Source: an uncultured Phascolarctobacterium sp.
GTDB taxonomy: Bacteria; Bacillota; Negativicutes; Acidaminococcales; Acidaminococcaceae
NCBI GenBank assembly: GCA_905200645.1
Contig: CAJKLD010000010.1
Coordinates: forward strand, 3,866 to 67,865
DNA length: 64,000 bases
Direction of reading: 5' to 3'
Shown here: positions 1 to 8,129 of the stretch, piece after piece
How the letters are laid out: each line of letters begins with the position of its first letter
Numbering within the stretch: position 1 is the stretch's first letter
Notes under the pieces: generated by a model
Told to the model about the DNA's origin: nothing
Seen by the model: the letters and a program-made list of their open reading frames with translations, nothing else
The model's database searches: none
Translations under genes and position numbers: made by a program

Positions 1-626
1 TGCTGTTTTTTTCCGTACTCATTACCTTGAATATCGTGTTGGTTAATGGTTATTCGTTGGAAAACGGTTTTCGTTCGGCATTTTTTCATGTTGCCTCATT
101 TTCCAGCACCACTGGCTTTGTAGCTAACGACTACGATAAATGGCCGTCCTTTGCACGCATGATGCTGGCAATTATGTTCTTTACCGGCGGCTGCGCCGGT
201 TCTACCGCCGGTGGTATCAAAATTTGCCGTTTAATTGTTTTGGTAAAAACTGTTGGCGCAGAGCTGCGCCGCAGCCTGCATCCGCAGATGCTGTCCAGCG
301 TTTATTACGGCAAGGCGCGTTTATCTTTAGCTACGATAACCAATATTGGTCGCTTTTTCTTTATGTATTTTTTTGTAGTAGCTTTTTTGACGTTGGCAAC
401 TACGGCCAGCGGCATTCCGCCGGAGGAAGCAATTTTTGGTATTGCGTCTTGTTTGGCCAGTGTTGGCCCGGCTTTTGGCAGTATTGGTGCAACCGGTACT
501 TATGCCGATATTCCTGCCAGCGCTAAAGTTGCTATGTCTTTTGCTATGCTTTTAGGGCGTTTAGAGCTTTTTACAGCGCTTGCTTTATTGCGCAGCGAAT
601 ATTGGCATAAGAGTAAGCGTTGGTAA
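1..626 (+). CDS. trkH: TrkH-family potassium uptake membrane subunit, C-terminal part
   Basis: The reading frame is open to the left window edge, so this is the last ~208 codons of a larger gene. The protein forms the pore of a Trk/Ktr-type K+ transporter in the inner membrane. Seen: a pore-loop STTGF motif, the GGCAGSTAGGIK segment that follows the third pore loop in this family, a final SVGPAFGSIG pore loop, hydrophobic helices between them and a short basic C-terminus. The partner TrkA/KtrA gene is not in view and would be expected upstream. A terminator-like hairpin follows. Family call is secure; TrkH versus KtrB cannot be decided from this fragment. Confidence 0.93.
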   Translation, partial: LFFSVLITLNIVLVNGYSLENGFRSAFFHVASFSSTTGFVANDYDKWPSFARMMLAIMFFTGGCAGSTAGGIKICRLIVLVKTVGAELRRSLHPQMLSSVYYGKARLSLATITNIGRFFFMYFFVVAFLTLATTASGIPPEEAIFGIASCLASVGPAFGSIGATGTYADIPASAKVAMSFAMLLGRLELFTALALLRSEYWHKSKRW

Positions 627-651
627 TAACTCTTATATTTTCATAGTGGTC

Positions 652-690
652 AAGAGGAATATCTTCATTGATATTCTTCTTTTGTTTTTA
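652..690 (+). terminator. Rho-independent terminator after trkH
   Basis: A 12-base arm at 652-663 pairs, with one mismatch, with 670-681 across a six-base loop, and a T-rich tract follows. Confidence 0.7.
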
Positions 691-738
691 AATACATTGA
701 TGTATAATAAGTTTATACTTTTGTGATGGAGGTTAAGC

Positions 739-2037
739 ATGAAAAAATATTTTTTACCTATCGGCAAGCGCCAGGAAGAAGTATTGCTGCCGGAAGAACA
801 TGTGATCTATGACATACATGGCAATGAAGCCAAAATTTGCAGTGATGTGGTTACGGCAACTCGTGAGGCAATTCGCAAGCCTGTTGCGTCTAAACCGTTG
901 CGTGAAGTTGTTCATGCGGGTGAAACAGTAGCTATTATTATCAGTGATATAACTCGTTTGTGTGGTACCAGCGAAATTTTGCCTGTAATAGTTGAAGAAC
1001 TGAACAGCATAGGCGTTAAGGACGAAGAAATAACTGTTGTGGTGGCAACCGGCACTCATCGTGGGCATACTCACGAAGAAGATATTACTGTCTGCGGCGA
1101 AGCTATGGTGAAGCGTTTAAAAATTGTGCAGCATGACAGTCGAAAAAGCGAAGACATGGTTTCCTTGGGCAAAACATCTTTTGGTAATGATGTTGCCATT
1201 AACAAATATGTGGCTAACGCTGACCGCGTAATTTTGACGGGTGCGGTAACGCTGCATCCCTTTGCCGGCTTTGGCGGCGGACGCAAGGCTGTTATGCCCG
1301 GTGTCGCTGCTTATGACAGCATTATGCTGAACCATTGTATGACTATGTCGCCGGTAGAAGGCGGAGGCTGCAATGCGGCTTGCGATGCCAGCCTTTTGGA
1401 GGGAAATCCTATTCATCAGGATATGAAGGAAGCCGCTGCTTTGCTTAATCCCGATTTTTTAGTAAACACTGTCTTTACTTCTGACGGAGAAATCAGTGAG
1501 ATTGTGGCTGGTCATTGGTATGAGGCGTGGTTGAAGGGCTGTCAAGACCTTTTGGCCATGAGCGGCGTACATATTAAAGAATTGGCTGATGTAGTTATCG
1601 CTTCCGCAGGCGGTTATCCAAAAGATTTAAACTTATATCAGGCAACCAAATGTCATATGAATGCGCAGTTTGCTGTGAAAAAAGGCGGCATCATGATTTT
1701 TACATTAGATTGTCCGGATATTAAAGAACCGGCTATTTTTACTGATTGCTTCAGCCGTAACGATTTGGAGCAGTTTGAAAAAGATATTCGGGCAAATTTC
1801 ACCATTCCGGCTTTTGTAGCGTTTAAAGCCCGCAGCATTATAAAGGATGCGACTGCTTATTTAGTTACTCGTCCGGAAAACTTTGATTTTGTCCGTAGAA
1901 CAGGCCACATTCCGTGTAAAAGCTTGGCTGAAGCGTGGGAACTTGCTCAAGAAAAATTAGCACAGCAGGGGAAAGACAATTATACCATTACCGTTATGGG
2001 TCATGCTTCTGCAACTCTGCCGATTTTAGATAAATAA
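739..2037 (+). CDS. larA: LarA-family nickel-pincer lactate (2-hydroxyacid) racemase
   Basis: 432 residues, the usual length for LarA, which interconverts D- and L-lactate or related 2-hydroxyacids using a nickel-pincer nucleotide covalently held by a lysine. Seen: TGTHRGHT (His107, His110), the core HPFAGFGGGRKAVMPG with His173 and cofactor-type Lys183, and His199 shortly after, matching the His/Lys set of LarA. ATG start with a GGAGG site just upstream. The next gene is a 2-hydroxyacid dehydrogenase, suggesting that the racemase feeds it the right enantiomer. The cofactor genes larB, larC and larE are not nearby. Substrate may not be lactate: the family includes racemases of other short hydroxyacids. 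Confidence 0.88.
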   Translation: MKKYFLPIGKRQEEVLLPEEHVIYDIHGNEAKICSDVVTATREAIRKPVASKPLREVVHAGETVAIIISDITRLCGTSEILPVIVEELNSIGVKDEEITVVVATGTHRGHTHEEDITVCGEAMVKRLKIVQHDSRKSEDMVSLGKTSFGNDVAINKYVANADRVILTGAVTLHPFAGFGGGRKAVMPGVAAYDSIMLNHCMTMSPVEGGGCNAACDASLLEGNPIHQDMKEAAALLNPDFLVNTVFTSDGEISEIVAGHWYEAWLKGCQDLLAMSGVHIKELADVVIASAGGYPKDLNLYQATKCHMNAQFAVKKGGIMIFTLDCPDIKEPAIFTDCFSRNDLEQFEKDIRANFTIPAFVAFKARSIIKDATAYLVTRPENFDFVRRTGHIPCKSLAEAWELAQEKLAQQGKDNYTITVMGHASATLPILDK

Positions 2038-2065
2038 ATTTATGTTTTGAAAGAGGGAAATTTTT

Positions 2066-3025
2066 ATGAAAACAAGAAAAATAGGTATTTTAGGCTTAGG
2101 GCACGTTGGCGCGCACGTTGCGTACAGCCTTATTATTCAGGGAATTGTTTCTGAATTAGTTTTAGTTGACCTTAAAGAAAGCAAGCTGACCAGTGAAGTG
2201 CAGGATTTGCGCGACGCGCAGATGTATGCGCCTCATAAGGTGGAGATAAATGCAGGCACTTACAGCGATTTGGGCGACTGTGATATTTTGGTAAACTGTA
2301 TTGGCGATATTGCTCTTTGCGCTACTAATAATCGTTTGGATGAGATGAACTTTACTGTGGCTCAGGTAAAGAGCTATGTCAAAAAGGTTATGGCCAGCGG
2401 CTTTAAAGGCTTTATCGTAAATATTACTAATCCCTGCGACGTTATTACCGACTTAATTTGGAAGGAAAGCGGTTTACCTAAAAATCGGGTTTTTGGTACC
2501 GGTACCGGTCTTGATACCTCTCGTTTAGTTTCTAAGCTTTCCTTACAGACTGGTGTAGCGCACCAATCCATCAGCGCCTATATGATTGGCGAGCATGGCG
2601 CCAGTCAAATGGCTGCTTGGAGCTGTGTAAGCTTTGGCGGCGTTCCCTTGAGTGTTTTGGAAAAACAAATCCCTGATAAATTTGGCTTTGACAAGCCGGA
2701 GCTGCAAAAACAAGCTATTGGCGGCGGTTGGGTAACCTATGCCGGCAAGCAATGTACGGAATATGGTATTTGTTCTACTGCCGCGCGTATGGTGCGCTGC
2801 ATTTTAAATGATGAAAAGCGTATTATGCCGGCCAGCACCTTATTGGACGGCGAATATGGCGAGCATAATGTTTTTGTTGGAGTACCTTGCTTGATTGGCA
2901 AAAAAGGTATCGAGCAAGTTATGGAGCTGCCCTTGACTGATGAAGAAAAAGCCCAGTTCCACACCTGCTGCGAGGACGTGCGCCATAATATTGCAACTGC
3001 TAAGAGCATTCCTGCTGCCGAATAA
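2066..3025 (+). CDS. L-2-hydroxyacid dehydrogenase of the LDH/MDH family (HicDH-like)
   Basis: 319 residues. Rossmann motif GLGHVG at 10-15 with Asp35 ending the second strand, so NAD is preferred. Substrate residues: Arg90 on the mobile loop, Asp150/Arg153, and catalytic His177 in GEHG. The active loop (GDIALCATNNR) differs from the GxxxxPGxxR loop of ordinary lactate and malate dehydrogenases and resembles L-2-hydroxyisocaproate dehydrogenases, so the substrate may be a branched or longer 2-oxoacid. It lies 28 bases after the LarA-type racemase, probably one transcription unit. Family is certain; substrate is inferred. Confidence 0.85.
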   Translation: MKTRKIGILGLGHVGAHVAYSLIIQGIVSELVLVDLKESKLTSEVQDLRDAQMYAPHKVEINAGTYSDLGDCDILVNCIGDIALCATNNRLDEMNFTVAQVKSYVKKVMASGFKGFIVNITNPCDVITDLIWKESGLPKNRVFGTGTGLDTSRLVSKLSLQTGVAHQSISAYMIGEHGASQMAAWSCVSFGGVPLSVLEKQIPDKFGFDKPELQKQAIGGGWVTYAGKQCTEYGICSTAARMVRCILNDEKRIMPASTLLDGEYGEHNVFVGVPCLIGKKGIEQVMELPLTDEEKAQFHTCCEDVRHNIATAKSIPAAE

Positions 3026-3069
3026 AATTATTTTTTGGCGAGGCAGATTATAAAAAACTAAATAGGCAT

Positions 3070-3119
3070 TGAAAAATCCTCCTGTTGTAGAAGCTAAAAT
3101 TACGACAGAAGGATTTTTT
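3070..3119 (+). terminator. Terminator of the larA operon
   Basis: Long inverted repeat: AAAAATCCTcCTGTtGT at the left pairs with ACgACAGaAGGATTTTT at the right, ending in a T run. It opens a 457-base stretch without a gene, up to the XRE gene. Confidence 0.85.
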
Positions 3120-3185
3120 ATGTTTTTGATATGAATAAAGCTTTATGAATGTTTTAGGTAAAAGCTATCAAGGAGAGAGAAAGCA

Positions 3186-3220
3186 GCAAATACGCTCCGG
3201 ACAACGGTCGGAGCGTTTGC
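3186..3220. other. Strong GC-rich hairpin in intergenic region
   Basis: Arms 3186-3199 and 3209-3220 pair with one bulged base around a nine-base loop. No T run follows, so it is not an obvious terminator. A second small hairpin (AAAGTTC/GAACTTT) lies at about 3257-3275, just before the promoter. No coding potential is seen here. Confidence 0.45.
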
Positions 3221-3280
3221 GGCTATGCAGTGAGAAAAACTTTTTCTGTTTCAAGTAAAGTTCGCTATGAGAACTTTTGC

Positions 3281-3309
3281 TTGCGGGGGGGGTGACAATA
3301 TGGTATAAT
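3281..3309 (+). promoter_or_regulatory. Promoter with extended -10 for the XRE gene
   Basis: TTGCGG at 3281-3286, a 17-base spacer and TATAAT at 3304-3309 preceded by TG one base upstream. Transcription would start near 3316, giving a leader of about 165 bases before the XRE start. Confidence 0.55.
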
Positions 3310-3433
3310 GCTTCTAAATATATATAACAATAGAGAACGATATGTAAAAATAATTAAAAATATAGAAAGCTTATATTTGCAGCTTATAAAATTAAGATAT
3401 GTAGGCCGGCTCAAAGTGTATACATTAAATTAT

Positions 3434-3445
3434 TACAGGCCTGTA
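3434..3445. promoter_or_regulatory. Perfect 12-base palindrome, candidate XRE operator
   Basis: TACAGGCCTGTA is a perfect palindrome inside a looser TTACA...TGTAA frame, about 38 bases before the XRE start codon. XRE repressors commonly bind such sites to control themselves; binding here is inference. Confidence 0.4.
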
Positions 3446-3482
3446 TGTAAAAGAGCAGGCTGCTTGCAGAGGTGTATTTATT

Positions 3483-3782
3483 ATGATGAATGAAAAAATA
3501 GCAAAAGTTGGTTCCAGAATAAAATATATTCGCCTCGTAAATCAACTGTCGCAAAAATCTATAGCCGAAAAAATTGGCATCAGTCAGGCAAGCTTAAGCA
3601 ATATAGAATGTGGACGCAATCATTGTACTTTGGAAAATCTTCTCAAATTGAGTGAAGTATTGAATTGTCCGGTACGCGATTTTTTTGTGGATATTGATGG
3701 TGAACTGGAAAAATCTCAACAAGAACAGGGATTATTTTCTTTAACAGATTTTGCTAATGCACTTTTATCTATGAAAAAATAG
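3483..3782 (+). CDS. XRE-family helix-turn-helix transcriptional regulator
   Basis: 99 residues with a Cro/CI-type helix-turn-helix at about residues 10-65 (GSRIKYIRLVNQLSQKSIAE then ASLSNIECG) and a short C-terminal tail with no sensor domain. AGAGGTG lies eight bases before the first ATG; a second ATG follows directly, so the start is uncertain by one codon. It stands alone between the larA operon and a decayed polysaccharide locus, and may have controlled the latter. Specific targets cannot be told from the sequence. Confidence 0.85.
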   Translation: MMNEKIAKVGSRIKYIRLVNQLSQKSIAEKIGISQASLSNIECGRNHCTLENLLKLSEVLNCPVRDFFVDIDGELEKSQQEQGLFSLTDFANALLSMKK

Positions 3783-3883
3783 TAGAAAAAGTTTAACACT
3801 TTGAGAATTGGCGCATTTATCGATATTTTAGCCTATAATATTTGAATGTGAAACGAAATCTTTAGAGGGGAGATGTAATTTAT

Positions 3884-4132
3884 TTGGAGTATAAAAATAA
3901 AATGCAGATAACCCTGCTGGTAATGCTGGTTATTTTTACGCTGATAAACTATGTTGCGTATCAAATACGCAACATAGAAAAAAATACTGCTTTGGAAATT
4001 ATGGAGATTGCTTTGGACAGCGCATCGGAGGATGTGCAGAGATATTTTAACATTCAGCGCGAGGTTATGATTATAGCAAAACTATGCCGGAAGCATCAGC
4101 AAATCCGGGAGATACCCTTGACGGAAGATTAA
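3884..4132 (+). pseudogene. 5' remnant of a membrane-anchored sensor protein
   Basis: TTG (or ATG 3902) start after a GAGGGGAG site. The product opens with one hydrophobic segment (about residues 9-27) and a helical stretch like the periplasmic start of a sensor kinase or diguanylate cyclase, then ends after 82 codons with no signalling domain. In the overlapping frame the sequence turns into the end of a beta-barrel protein. I infer a deletion between about 4050 and 4090 that removed the rest of this gene. A genuine small membrane protein cannot be excluded. Confidence 0.55.
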
Positions 4133-4656
4133 GCTGGACTCATGCAGAGAAGAATTATCAAATGCGTTTTGCAGTAGAATCATTTTTTAACAGTGAAACT
4201 ACATTTAAAAGAGATAATACTTTGCCTTATAGAGAAGGAAGAGAAATGCTGTATAAGGCTATGTATAATAAGCGTTTAAGTAAAGCTTCCGAGCTAATGG
4301 GATATTTTTGGCTGCGTAGTAAAGGTGCCAATAAATTTGATGATCCCCAAAGTGTGGGCAGCAGTTCTACTGTTCGTTATTACGGATTAGAGTACAAATA
4401 TTCTGTAGATGAGAATCGCGCTTGGTTTGTACGCAATAATAACATGCTTAGCACAGGTAAATATTATGATCCTTTAAATAGTAATTATAAAGTAGATGGA
4501 CGTAACAAGCATACTTTAGGTGTTGGCTACGAAATCAATATGCAGGAGCAAGGTAGATTAACCATTGATGCTAATTATTATTGGCTGCGCGACAAAAATC
4601 CTCGTAAGAAATATAAGGGAATAGAATTTGCTGTATGGTTTTATAAAGCTATATAA
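4051..4656 (+). pseudogene. 3' remnant of an outer-membrane beta-barrel protein
   Basis: This frame is open from 4051 but has no convincing start or ribosome site: its first ATG (4084) lies inside the preceding coding remnant. The ~200 residues contain repeated amphipathic strands rich in Tyr, Trp and Phe (for example KHTLGVGYEINM and GRLTIDANYYWLRD) ending in AVWFYKAI, as in the C-terminal barrel of an exopolysaccharide secretin such as PelB/BcsC types. The gene just downstream is GH114, an enzyme family tied to galactosaminogalactan and Pel polysaccharides, which supports that reading. It is likely a truncated relic. Confidence 0.5.
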
Positions 4657-4686
4657 AGCTTATTTTCAGGAGCTGTGGGAGTTTTT

Positions 4687-5649
4687 ATGAAGAAGATGTT
4701 ATTTTTATTATTGCTGCTGTTAAGTATTTGTTCTGTTGGTTTAGCTGCAGATAATACACAGGATTTTTATAAACTGGAGATGCAGCGTTTGATGCGCAAA
4801 GTGCGTACAGAAGGAAGGATTAAGAATCCTTCTTTTGGTATATTGGTGAATGGTGGAACAAATATTTATTATCCTCCGGCATACGCATCCAATAATAATG
4901 CTAATGCAGAAAACGCCATTGCTTTAGTTGACGGTATCTTAATTGAAAGCTTTAATTTTGGCTTTAACTACCAGAATGGAGCAAAAACTCCTGTAGAGGT
5001 GAAGAAATATTTTCTTAAGACAATTGAGTTAGCTAAAAAAAATAAGGTTGCTTTGTTTAATATAGATTATTGCCGTAGTTCGCGTCAGCAAAATACAGCA
5101 ATGCGGTTAAGCAGAAAAGAGGGATTTGTCAATTATGCAGCTACGCGAGGATTAGATGAGTTACCTTTAGTTGCGTTAAATGATAAAAATGTCAGGAAAT
5201 TGCAGGCTTGTGAAAATTTCTGTGTTCTGCTGAACCCTCATAAATTTGCTTCAAAAGAAATTTATTTGGCTAGTCTAAGAAAAAGCAGCTACGATTTGTT
5301 GATTATTGATGGTTATTTTGGTGACAGCTTTTTTACTGCTGCTGATATTGCAGGATTAAGGGTCAAACCTAATGGGAAACGGCGTTTAGTATATTGCTAT
5401 ATGAGTCTTGGAGAAGCTGAGAATTATCGCTGGTATTGGAAACAAGCGTATCATAATGAAAGACCGGAATGGTTGGACGAGCCAAATGAAAACTGGCAGG
5501 GTAGTTATAAGGTTAAATATTGGATGCAGCCATGGCATGATATTATATATAATGCCCGTGACAGTTACTTATCTAAAATAGTTGACGCTGGTTTTGACGG
5601 AGCTTTTTTAGACGTTATAGATGCTTTTGAATATTTTCAGGCCAAGTGA
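4687..5649 (+). CDS. Secreted GH114-family endo-alpha-1,4-polygalactosaminidase-like protein
   Basis: 320 residues with a signal peptide (MKKMLFLLLLLLSICSVGLA). The C-terminal half carries the hallmark of the family: YDLLIIDGYFG, YCYMSLGEAENYRWYW, a Trp/Pro-rich stretch and DAGFDGAFLDVIDAFEYF, which hold the acidic residues of the TIM-barrel active site. Such enzymes cut alpha-1,4-linked galactosamine polymers, including Pel-type polysaccharide. I chose ATG 4687 with GGGAG five bases upstream over GTG 4675. It follows a barrel remnant by 30 bases, so it was probably the last gene of a polysaccharide operon. Whether it is still expressed is unknown. Confidence 0.8.
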   Translation: MKKMLFLLLLLLSICSVGLAADNTQDFYKLEMQRLMRKVRTEGRIKNPSFGILVNGGTNIYYPPAYASNNNANAENAIALVDGILIESFNFGFNYQNGAKTPVEVKKYFLKTIELAKKNKVALFNIDYCRSSRQQNTAMRLSRKEGFVNYAATRGLDELPLVALNDKNVRKLQACENFCVLLNPHKFASKEIYLASLRKSSYDLLIIDGYFGDSFFTAADIAGLRVKPNGKRRLVYCYMSLGEAENYRWYWKQAYHNERPEWLDEPNENWQGSYKVKYWMQPWHDIIYNARDSYLSKIVDAGFDGAFLDVIDAFEYFQAK

Positions 5650-5721
5650 ATAGTCTTATTTAAGTTTTTATTGTTGCTATAAGTTACAAGGTGCTTAGCA
5701 AAAGAGCCTTTATAAAAAATA

Positions 5722-5762
5722 AAACCCATGTTTCTTCGCTAAGAGCGAAACATGGGTTTTTA
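5722..5762. terminator. Bidirectional terminator between GH114 gene and panF
   Basis: Near-perfect inverted repeat with arms starting AAAACCCATGTTTC and ending GAAACATGGGTTTT, flanked by A run and T run; it can stop transcription from both converging genes. Confidence 0.85.
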
Positions 5763-5817
5763 CAGTTTGAGATGTTTACTGAAAATTATCAATGGGAATA
5801 TTTTTGCGTTTAATTAA

Positions 5818-7311
5818 TCAATCCTCAAATTTTTCCGGAAAGAAAATTTTTAAAACTTTTTCTTCGTGCGGTTTGCCCATAGCATTGCCAATGAGGAAAA
5901 GAATAAGCGAGAAGAAAATACCTAAAGTAATTTGGTGCAGGCTCATAAATTTAATTTTCATAGCCATGGTTACGCAGTAAACCAGCACGCCGCCGCTCAT
6001 AGCAGCAATGGCACCGTATTTATTGGCTTTAGGCCAAAATAGACCAAAAATCAATACCCAGAAGAAGGCTGTTTCCAAGCCGCCAAAAGCAAACATGTTA
6101 ATCTGCCAAATAACGGTGGGGGGCTTAATAGCAATAGCATAAACTATTAAACCAAGAATAATCGTAACCGCAAGACTATAAATTCTTACTTGGTTATTGT
6201 TTAAAATTTCGCCCTTTTCGCCTTTAATATTCATGTAAACGTCTTTGACAATGGAGGAAGAAGTGGATAAAAGCAGAGAAGAAACAGTAGAGATAGTTGC
6301 TGCAATAGGACCAATAATGATTACGCCGGCCCAGAATGGAGTTAAGCTTTTAACAATAGCGATAGGAATGATATTATCCACGCTGCCGTAGGCTTTGATG
6401 CCTTCGGTTAAAATGCCTTTGCTTAAAACGCCAATCCAGGTTGCAACTAAGGTCATCGCACCAATAACGATAGTGCCGATAATCATAGCGCGGTGCAGAG
6501 CTTTGGTGTCTTTATAGCTGATGCCGCGGACAACAGATTGAGGCAGGGACAGAGTGCAGATACCAACTAAAAGCCATTGGCTGATATAAAGGGAGACGGG
6601 CATTTTACCACGGGATAAAGGCTCCAGCATATCTGGATGCTTGCCGCTGATGTATTCCATGATATTATCAAAACCGCCGCCGACGCTCATCATGCCGCCC
6701 ATTAAGATACACATACCGACAATCATGGCAACAGCGCAGCAGGCGTCGGTAACAGCAACGCCTTTAAAACCGCCGATAGTGGTATAAATTACTACGATAA
6801 GACCAAAAAGGCTGAGACCGGTAACATAGGAAAATCCAGTTACTGCTTCAAAAAGCTTAGCCGCGCCGACAAATTGCGCAACCATAGTAGAGCAGAAAAA
6901 GGCTACAATAACAAGAGCCGACATATTAGCTAAAAAATTAGATTGATAACGGGCGCGCAGTAAGTCGATAACGGTTACTGCGTCGATTTCACGCGCGATA
7001 AGCGCAATTTTTTTGCCAAAAACGCCTAAAACGAGAAAAATAACAATAACTTGGACAATAGCCATATACAGCCAGCCATAGCCGATAATCCAGGCCATAC
7101 CGGGACCGCCCACAAAGGTGCTGACGCTGCTGTAAGTAGCTGCTGTGGTCATTGCTAAAACAAAGCCGCCTAAAGTACGTCCGCCAATAAAATAATCCTT
7201 GGCAAAATCCTTTTTACGATTTTCGGTAGAAGTACGTTGAATGTAGGCGCTGATACCCAGCATACCAACTAAAAATAAAAGTACGGGGAGAAGGTTGATA
7301 ATATTGCCCAT
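5818..7311 (-). CDS. panF: Sodium/pantothenate symporter
   Basis: 497 residues, a sodium:solute symporter (SSS) family membrane protein with about 13 hydrophobic helices. The N-terminal FIGGRTLGGFVLAMT and SVSTFVGGPGMAW signatures match the pantothenate branch, and the upstream gene is the small YhdT protein that accompanies PanF in many bacteria. It would import pantothenate, precursor of coenzyme A, with Na+. AAGGAGGAG lies seven bases before the ATG, and the start overlaps the yhdT stop by one base, so translation is probably coupled. Other SSS substrates remain possible. Confidence 0.88.
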   Translation of the reverse strand: MGNIINLLPVLLFLVGMLGISAYIQRTSTENRKKDFAKDYFIGGRTLGGFVLAMTTAATYSSVSTFVGGPGMAWIIGYGWLYMAIVQVIVIFLVLGVFGKKIALIAREIDAVTVIDLLRARYQSNFLANMSALVIVAFFCSTMVAQFVGAAKLFEAVTGFSYVTGLSLFGLIVVIYTTIGGFKGVAVTDACCAVAMIVGMCILMGGMMSVGGGFDNIMEYISGKHPDMLEPLSRGKMPVSLYISQWLLVGICTLSLPQSVVRGISYKDTKALHRAMIIGTIVIGAMTLVATWIGVLSKGILTEGIKAYGSVDNIIPIAIVKSLTPFWAGVIIIGPIAATISTVSSLLLSTSSSIVKDVYMNIKGEKGEILNNNQVRIYSLAVTIILGLIVYAIAIKPPTVIWQINMFAFGGLETAFFWVLIFGLFWPKANKYGAIAAMSGGVLVYCVTMAMKIKFMSLHQITLGIFFSLILFLIGNAMGKPHEEKVLKIFFPEKFED

Positions 7312-7565
7312 TATTTTTGCTCCTCCTTGTTATCTAAATCAAAATTTTTAAAAACTTTTTCACTTAAGAAAAGCGTTACGAGGATGGCAAAAAGCCATGT
7401 TCCTACGCAGCCGGTCCAAACCCATAGAGGCGTGTGCAGAAAAGTAATATCGCTGTCTGCTAAACCGAAACCTGCTAAACACCAAAAAATGATAACCGCT
7501 GCTGCTGCCAGCACTGTAGCCTTTGCTTCTTTGTTGGCTTGACGGAATTTGTCACTTCTTTTCAT
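7311..7565 (-). CDS. yhdT: YhdT-family small membrane protein, partner of PanF
   Basis: 84 residues from the ATG at 7565, chosen because AAAGGAG sits six bases upstream; a longer reading back to 7616 has no such site. A basic N-terminus (MKRSDKFRQANKEAKATV) is followed by two hydrophobic segments (AAAVIIFWCLAGFGL and a second around WTGCVGTWLFAILVTLFL). This DUF997/YhdT family is small, of unknown detailed function, and typically sits directly before panF as it does here; it may act as an accessory subunit. Confidence 0.82.
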   Translation of the reverse strand: MKRSDKFRQANKEAKATVLAAAAVIIFWCLAGFGLADSDITFLHTPLWVWTGCVGTWLFAILVTLFLSEKVFKNFDLDNKEEQK

Positions 7566-7718
7566 ATTAAACTCCTTTCGTGCAGGCATAGAACCTGTTT
7601 TGCTTAATTTATTCAAAAAGATTTAGCAACAAATTCATTATATCATTTATTGTCGGTAACAACAATAATAAAGTATTCAGAAGTGCATTTCTATGCTATA
7701 ATATGCTGTGGTGATGTT

Positions 7719-8129
7719 ATGAAGAATAAATTATATAATTGGTTTACCTTGTGGCTTACTTATAGTGTGATATTTTTTTTAGCAGAATACTTAACTGATT
7801 GGCTGGAGGTAGTAACCTTAGGCGGTTTAGCTGCAGGCGCGTTTATAGAAGGATTTTTTTTGCTTCTTGGCACAGGTCTGATGCGAATTGTTGTCAGCAA
7901 GGAGTTTAAGCAATTGCCGTTAAAGGCTGCGTTGTCGCCGTCAAACGATATGCTGAAAGCCTTGGTTGTAGTTGCTGCTTTTTCCTGGGAAGGAGCTTTA
8001 ACGCTTAGTCATATAATGCCTGGCTATACTTTGCATACGCATGCTTGGCATCTGATCTTCCTACTTTTGCTTTATCCCATAGCAGCAATTATTTTAGACT
8101 TAATTTGTAAAAAGGAGCAAACTAATTGA
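7719..8129 (+). CDS. Hypothetical membrane protein
   Basis: 136 residues from ATG 7719, preceded by a weak GGTGATG site; a longer reading from 7650 runs through likely promoter sequence. About four hydrophobic segments are visible (WFTLWLTYSVIFFLAEYL, GGLAAGAFIEGFFLLLGTG, LVVVAAFSWEGALTL and WHLIFLLLLYPIAAIIL) with a short basic tail. I do not recognise the family. Its stop overlaps the start of the HAD gene by one base, so the two are translationally coupled. Confidence 0.65.
   Translation: MKNKLYNWFTLWLTYSVIFFLAEYLTDWLEVVTLGGLAAGAFIEGFFLLLGTGLMRIVVSKEFKQLPLKAALSPSNDMLKALVVVAAFSWEGALTLSHIMPGYTLHTHAWHLIFLLLLYPIAAIILDLICKKEQTN

Noticed and set aside
140..526. 128-codon frame within trkH
   Set aside because: Shadow of the trkH gene in another frame; Cys/Trp/Tyr-rich composition is an artefact.
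3308..3493. 61-codon open frame before the XRE gene
   Set aside because: Its ATG lies upstream of the transcription start expected from the promoter at 3281-3309, it has no ribosome site, and it crosses the palindrome and the XRE start.
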